A stretch of 64,000 nt of DNA from Nitrospira sp. GTDB taxonomy: Bacteria; Nitrospirota; Nitrospiria; Nitrospirales; Nitrospiraceae. Position 1 is the first letter of the stretch. The number at the start of each line of letters is the position of its first letter. This document shows positions 61,634 through 64,000 of this stretch, one piece after another. The stretch is taken from NCBI GenBank assembly GCA_024998595.1, contig JACOEK010000009.1, positions 40,815-104,814 on the forward strand, read 5' to 3'. The translations under genes were made by a program, and so were the position numbers. The notes beneath the pieces were generated by a model. It saw only the letters and a program-made list of their open reading frames with translations. It ran no database searches and had not been told where the DNA came from.

Positions 61634-62143
61634 TCAGGGTTGTTTGAAGCTGAGCTTGACGCCTCGTTGAAGTTGAAGTGCTGCTGCCCGTCCCGCCCCG
61701 AGTTCAAGAACATAGAGTGCTCCCTCTTCGGAATGGTATTGCGGACAGCCGTCGTCCTGTCTGGTGCAGATAGGGGTATTGCGTTCGATATGAATGATGG
61801 TCTTCTTCGCATCCATCCAGATGATATCGAGGGGAATCTTGGTGTTTTTCATCCAGAAAGTCCAAGGCTGCGCGTCGCCGAAAATGAACAACATTCCTCG
61901 GTCGTCTGCGAGGTGTTCACGAAACATCAATCCCTGGGCACGCTTCAGCGCCGTATCGGCTAATTCCGCTTGAATGAGGGTCCCATTCGGAGTTTTGACC
62001 GTAATGAGGGTTTCGGGCGGTGGATCAGCGGCCCAGCTTGTGCAGGTTATCGCCAGCATCACGAGGCCGCATACACCAGCGGTCATGCGACTAAACCGTG
62101 TCGAAAAGTGAGCCCTGCCGAGGCGGTGCATGAGTCCTCTCAT
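61634..62143 (-). CDS. DUF192 exported protein
   Basis: 169 residues, signal peptide (VCGLVMLAITCTSWA). DUF192 features: ELADTALKRAQGLMFREHLADDRGMLFIF, PWTFWMKNTKIPLDIIWMD, and CPQYHSEEGALYVLELGAGRAAAL. The fold is a small beta barrel of unknown role. It converges on the MscS gene, 15 bases apart. Confidence 0.85.
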   Translation of the reverse strand: MRGLMHRLGRAHFSTRFSRMTAGVCGLVMLAITCTSWAADPPPETLITVKTPNGTLIQAELADTALKRAQGLMFREHLADDRGMLFIFGDAQPWTFWMKNTKIPLDIIWMDAKKTIIHIERNTPICTRQDDGCPQYHSEEGALYVLELGAGRAAALQLQRGVKLSFKQP

Positions 62144-62280
62144 GGTCGCATCCTAACGGGCTGTTTGTGAACCGTCAAGATAGCGGAGGTCGAGTTGAGA
62201 GGGTAAGGATGCCGCCTTGCAATTCCGCCGGCCCCTGTGCCATCCTCGACTTATCAATTAGACTTCGATGGAGGCTGTTC

Positions 62281-62466
62281 ATGAAAGAAACGCGACGTGT
62301 GGTGTACATGCGAGGCGTATTTGTCTGTCCGAAGTGCCGCCAATCTTATGTGCAGGAAAAGTGGATCGAGGAATTTCGAATCCGCTGCCACAAGTGCGAC
62401 TATCGCGGGACATTGACGCAAGTATCGGTTGAAGAGCACATGGACGAGGAAGTTATTCGTCGCTAG
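62281..62466 (+). CDS. Small zinc-ribbon protein
   Basis: 61 residues from ATG 62281; the frame is open further upstream without support. Two CxxC pairs (CPKC and CHKC) 18 residues apart make a zinc ribbon, flanked by a basic N-terminus and acidic tail. No further function can be assigned. Confidence 0.55.
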   Translation: MKETRRVVYMRGVFVCPKCRQSYVQEKWIEEFRIRCHKCDYRGTLTQVSVEEHMDEEVIRR

Positions 62467-62606
62467 CGTATGCGGTTCTGCATGGCGAGATTCGCAAAGA
62501 TCCTGCCTCCTGTCTCTTATCGGAAGGCCTAGTGTCCCATCCAGGCCATTCATGGCTTGGCCCTGCCGATGCCGGTCTTTCTCCTCTAGTCACCAAGAGG
62601 TACATC

Positions 62607-63239
62607 ATGGTTTGGACGTGGCGACTGCTGCTTCTTTGCACGGCCGGTATACTGGCCTGTCCTGCTATCGGGGCATCGGCCGATGGTCATGGAAACATTC
62701 AGGTGTTGGTGGCCTACCACTCACTTTCCGGGAATACTGAGCGTATGGCTGAGGCGGTTGCCGAGGGTGTTCGGATGGTGCCTCACACGCAAGTAGTCGT
62801 CCGACGTGTTGGGAAAGTAACGGCTGAGGAGTTATTTGCTGCAGATGCCATCGTTCTTGGGTCTCCCGTCTATTGGTCGAATATGGCGGGAGAGGTCAAG
62901 GCGTTTATAGATGACTGGCAGTTCAAGTTCGGCGTCTTTCCGGACTTTAAACTGAAGAATAAGGTGGGGGCGGCATTCGCAACCGGCGGTCAGATTTCCA
63001 GCGGGAAAGAGCTGACGATGCTCTCAATTCTTGCAGCGATGCTAGGAAATTATATGATAACTGTCAGCGGCGGTGGTGCGTTTGGCGCTTCTGCGACGAC
63101 AGAAGGTAATAGTCCTGGAATCGATGAGCAGGAACTCTCCAGCGCTCGTGAATTAGGGCGGCGGGTGGCTGACGTTGCCGGGGCAGTCAAGCGAGGATTT
63201 GAACTGCAAGAGCCTTTAGTGAGGTCAAACCTACGATGA
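62607..63239 (+). CDS. Signal-peptide-bearing flavodoxin (WrbA/NQO-like)
   Basis: 210 residues from ATG 62607 (AAGAGGT upstream; the frame is open earlier). Signal peptide (LLLLCTAGILACPAIGASA). Then a flavodoxin domain: VLVAYHSLSGNTERMAEAVAEG (FMN phosphate loop), DAIVLGSPVYWSNMAGEVKAFID and GAAFATGGQISSGKELTMLSIL as in WrbA-type quinone reductases. Export of an FMN protein is unusual; the signal makes a periplasmic redox role likely if the start is right. Confidence 0.75.
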   Translation: MVWTWRLLLLCTAGILACPAIGASADGHGNIQVLVAYHSLSGNTERMAEAVAEGVRMVPHTQVVVRRVGKVTAEELFAADAIVLGSPVYWSNMAGEVKAFIDDWQFKFGVFPDFKLKNKVGAAFATGGQISSGKELTMLSILAAMLGNYMITVSGGGAFGASATTEGNSPGIDEQELSSARELGRRVADVAGAVKRGFELQEPLVRSNLR

Positions 63240-63258
63240 TTATGGCCTCTCTGAGAGG

Positions 63259-63465
63259 TTAGGAGGAAACAGGGTTTCGGCAGGCACTATCCAGTTGGCT
63301 TTTGGCGAGTGCGACTAATTCATGAATATTTTTTGCGCAACGACCACAGCATCCATTTTCCCGCAAACCGAACTCAGCAATAATCTGTCTTGTGGTCAAG
63401 TACCCCTGACGACCCGCTTCCCGCACATCTGATTCCGTTAAGCCCTTACATAAGCAGACATACAT
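63259..63465 (-). CDS. Bfd-like [2Fe-2S] protein
   Basis: 68 residues from the ATG complementary to 63463-63465. CLC near the N-terminus and CCGRC later give C-x-C and C-x2-C, with the Bfd spacing for a [2Fe-2S] cluster; LTESDVREAGRQGYLTTRQIIAEFG matches Bfd/BFER. Bfd removes iron from bacterioferritin. It converges on the flavodoxin gene, 19 bases apart. Confidence 0.8.
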   Translation of the reverse strand: MYVCLCKGLTESDVREAGRQGYLTTRQIIAEFGLRENGCCGRCAKNIHELVALAKSQLDSACRNPVSS

Positions 63466-63852
63466 GAGTGGCGTCTCCCACTGATGGTCGATTGTCTCGG
63501 CCGGGCGATGCAAGCTTTTTTCTCGATACTGATAACCGTTCTCAACTGTATGAAGTATAGCGGTGGCGGCGCATTCTGTCAACATCAGGCATGATTGTAG
63601 CGAGCCATGGACTGCAGGTAGGCAGCTAGCAGCTCTATGAATATGTGCGAGTATTTTACGCGGTGAGGCTGGAGCGGTCGTTTTAAGGTTCTTGAAGACG
63701 CTTCCTATTTATTCGATGATTTGCTTTGGCAAGACAACTGTCCCGTCCGGATTGGGGGGTGTGTCAGGGCTCTGCGGAATAAGACTAACGTCCTATCTGG
63801 TAAAATGAAAAAGAATATGCACTGATTCCATCAGTAGTCTATTGCTGAAAGT
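63466..63852. other. Gene-free stretch
   Basis: About 390 bases upstream of the Bfd-like gene and downstream of the partial gene show no supported coding frame, tRNA or repeat on either strand. The promoter of the minus-strand Bfd-like gene should lie in the left part, but no clear boxes are visible. Confidence 0.4.
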
Positions 63853-63890
63853 ACAAAGGCCGGAAGTTCTTGCGAACTTCCGGCCTTTGT
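63853..63890 (-). terminator. Perfect 17-bp hairpin terminator
   Basis: ACAAAGGCCGGAAGTTC and its exact inverse flank a TTGC loop, with AT-rich arms so it can work from either strand. It lies about 55 bases beyond the stop of the partial minus-strand gene and likely terminates it. Confidence 0.8.
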
Positions 63891-63905
63891 TGTGCTGCGG
63901 TCCTT

Positions 63906-63939
63906 CACTGGCGAGAGAGGTTTTCCTCTCCCGCCAGTG
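63906..63939 (-). promoter_or_regulatory. Second hairpin beside the stop of the partial gene
   Basis: CACTGGCGAGAGAGG-TTTT-CCTCTCCCGCCAGTG forms a 15-base stem with one A-C mismatch. It begins 6 bases from the minus-strand gene's stop codon. Without a T-run it may protect the 3' end of the mRNA from decay. Confidence 0.55.
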
Positions 63940-63945
63940 TGAGTC

Positions 63946-64000
63946 TTACAGCCAGTTCACGCGCTCGGCCGGCCGAATGTAGATCGGCTCTTCGACCTGA
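63946..64000 (-). CDS. nxrB: C-terminal fragment of a minus-strand gene, probably nxrB
   Basis: Stop codon TAA at 63946-63948; the last 17 residues read QVEEPIYIRPAERVNWL. From memory this matches the C-terminus of NxrB (beta subunit of Nitrospira nitrite oxidoreductase, a four-cluster Fe-S protein), but only 17 residues are visible and I cannot run a search. The gene continues beyond the right edge. Placement next to the NXR accessory locus is consistent. Confidence 0.5.
   Translation of the reverse strand, partial: QVEEPIYIRPAERVNWL

Noticed and set aside
1..64000. Mobile elements, CRISPR arrays, tRNA or rRNA genes
   Set aside because: No transposase or integrase frame, no regularly spaced direct repeats and no cloverleaf-like sequence were seen by eye.

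Overview
The window reads as a chromosome segment of a nitrite-oxidising bacterium of the genus Nitrospira (family-level identity inferred from gene content, not from a marker gene). The support is the combination of nitrite-oxidoreductase (NXR) gamma-subunit-like proteins, a TorD/NarJ-type chaperone, divergent cytochrome bd-like oxidase subunits without a CydB partner, many c-type cytochromes and cupredoxins, and at the right-hand edge the last 17 residues of a minus-strand gene that look like the C-terminus of Nitrospira NxrB. Coding density is high, GC is moderately high, and I see no insertion sequence, phage gene, CRISPR array, tRNA or rRNA.

Region 1 (1-25.4 kb) is a long plus-strand respiratory region. 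It opens with a 1621-residue three-unit multicopper oxidase, then three secreted cupredoxin-like proteins with an amicyanin-style C-x2-H-x2-M loop, a LolA-like protein and a HEAT-repeat protein. A tight block follows: a class-2 methyltransferase, a DUF420 membrane protein, a PCP_red-domain protein, an unknown membrane protein and a first bd-like oxidase subunit, then a DUF3047 protein and two SUMF1-fold proteins. After an AT-rich gap with three tiny membrane-protein genes comes a second bd-like oxidase subunit, two membrane-anchored cytochromes c, and a dihaem cytochrome c fused to an ethylbenzene-dehydrogenase-gamma (NxrC-like) domain. Together these look like a periplasm-facing copper/haem electron-transfer chain ending at an unconventional oxidase.

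Region 2 (25.5-39 kb) is mostly housekeeping: mobA, a heptosyltransferase-like gene, argS, tgt-yajC-secD-secF, then a large PAS histidine kinase with a divergent NtrC-like regulator, and a minus-strand WD40 protein.

Region 3 (39.1-52.8 kb) is an NXR accessory locus: a HExxH protein of unknown role, a four-cluster ferredoxin with a twin-arginine motif, a TorD-like chaperone, two separate NxrC-like subunits, a B12-binding radical SAM protein, an unknown membrane protein, a TPR protein, TatA, an NHL propeller, a PDZ protein and two paralogous pentahaem cytochromes c. Chaperone, TatA and gamma subunits together fit export of a folded molybdoenzyme to the periplasm.

Region 4 (52.9-64 kb) holds a K+-independent H+-pyrophosphatase, recJ, a bifunctional Rel/SpoT, an MscS channel with a cyclic-nucleotide-binding-type domain, a DUF192 protein, a small zinc-ribbon protein, a signal-peptide-bearing flavodoxin, a Bfd-like [2Fe-2S] protein, and two strong hairpins just downstream of the partial NxrB-like gene.
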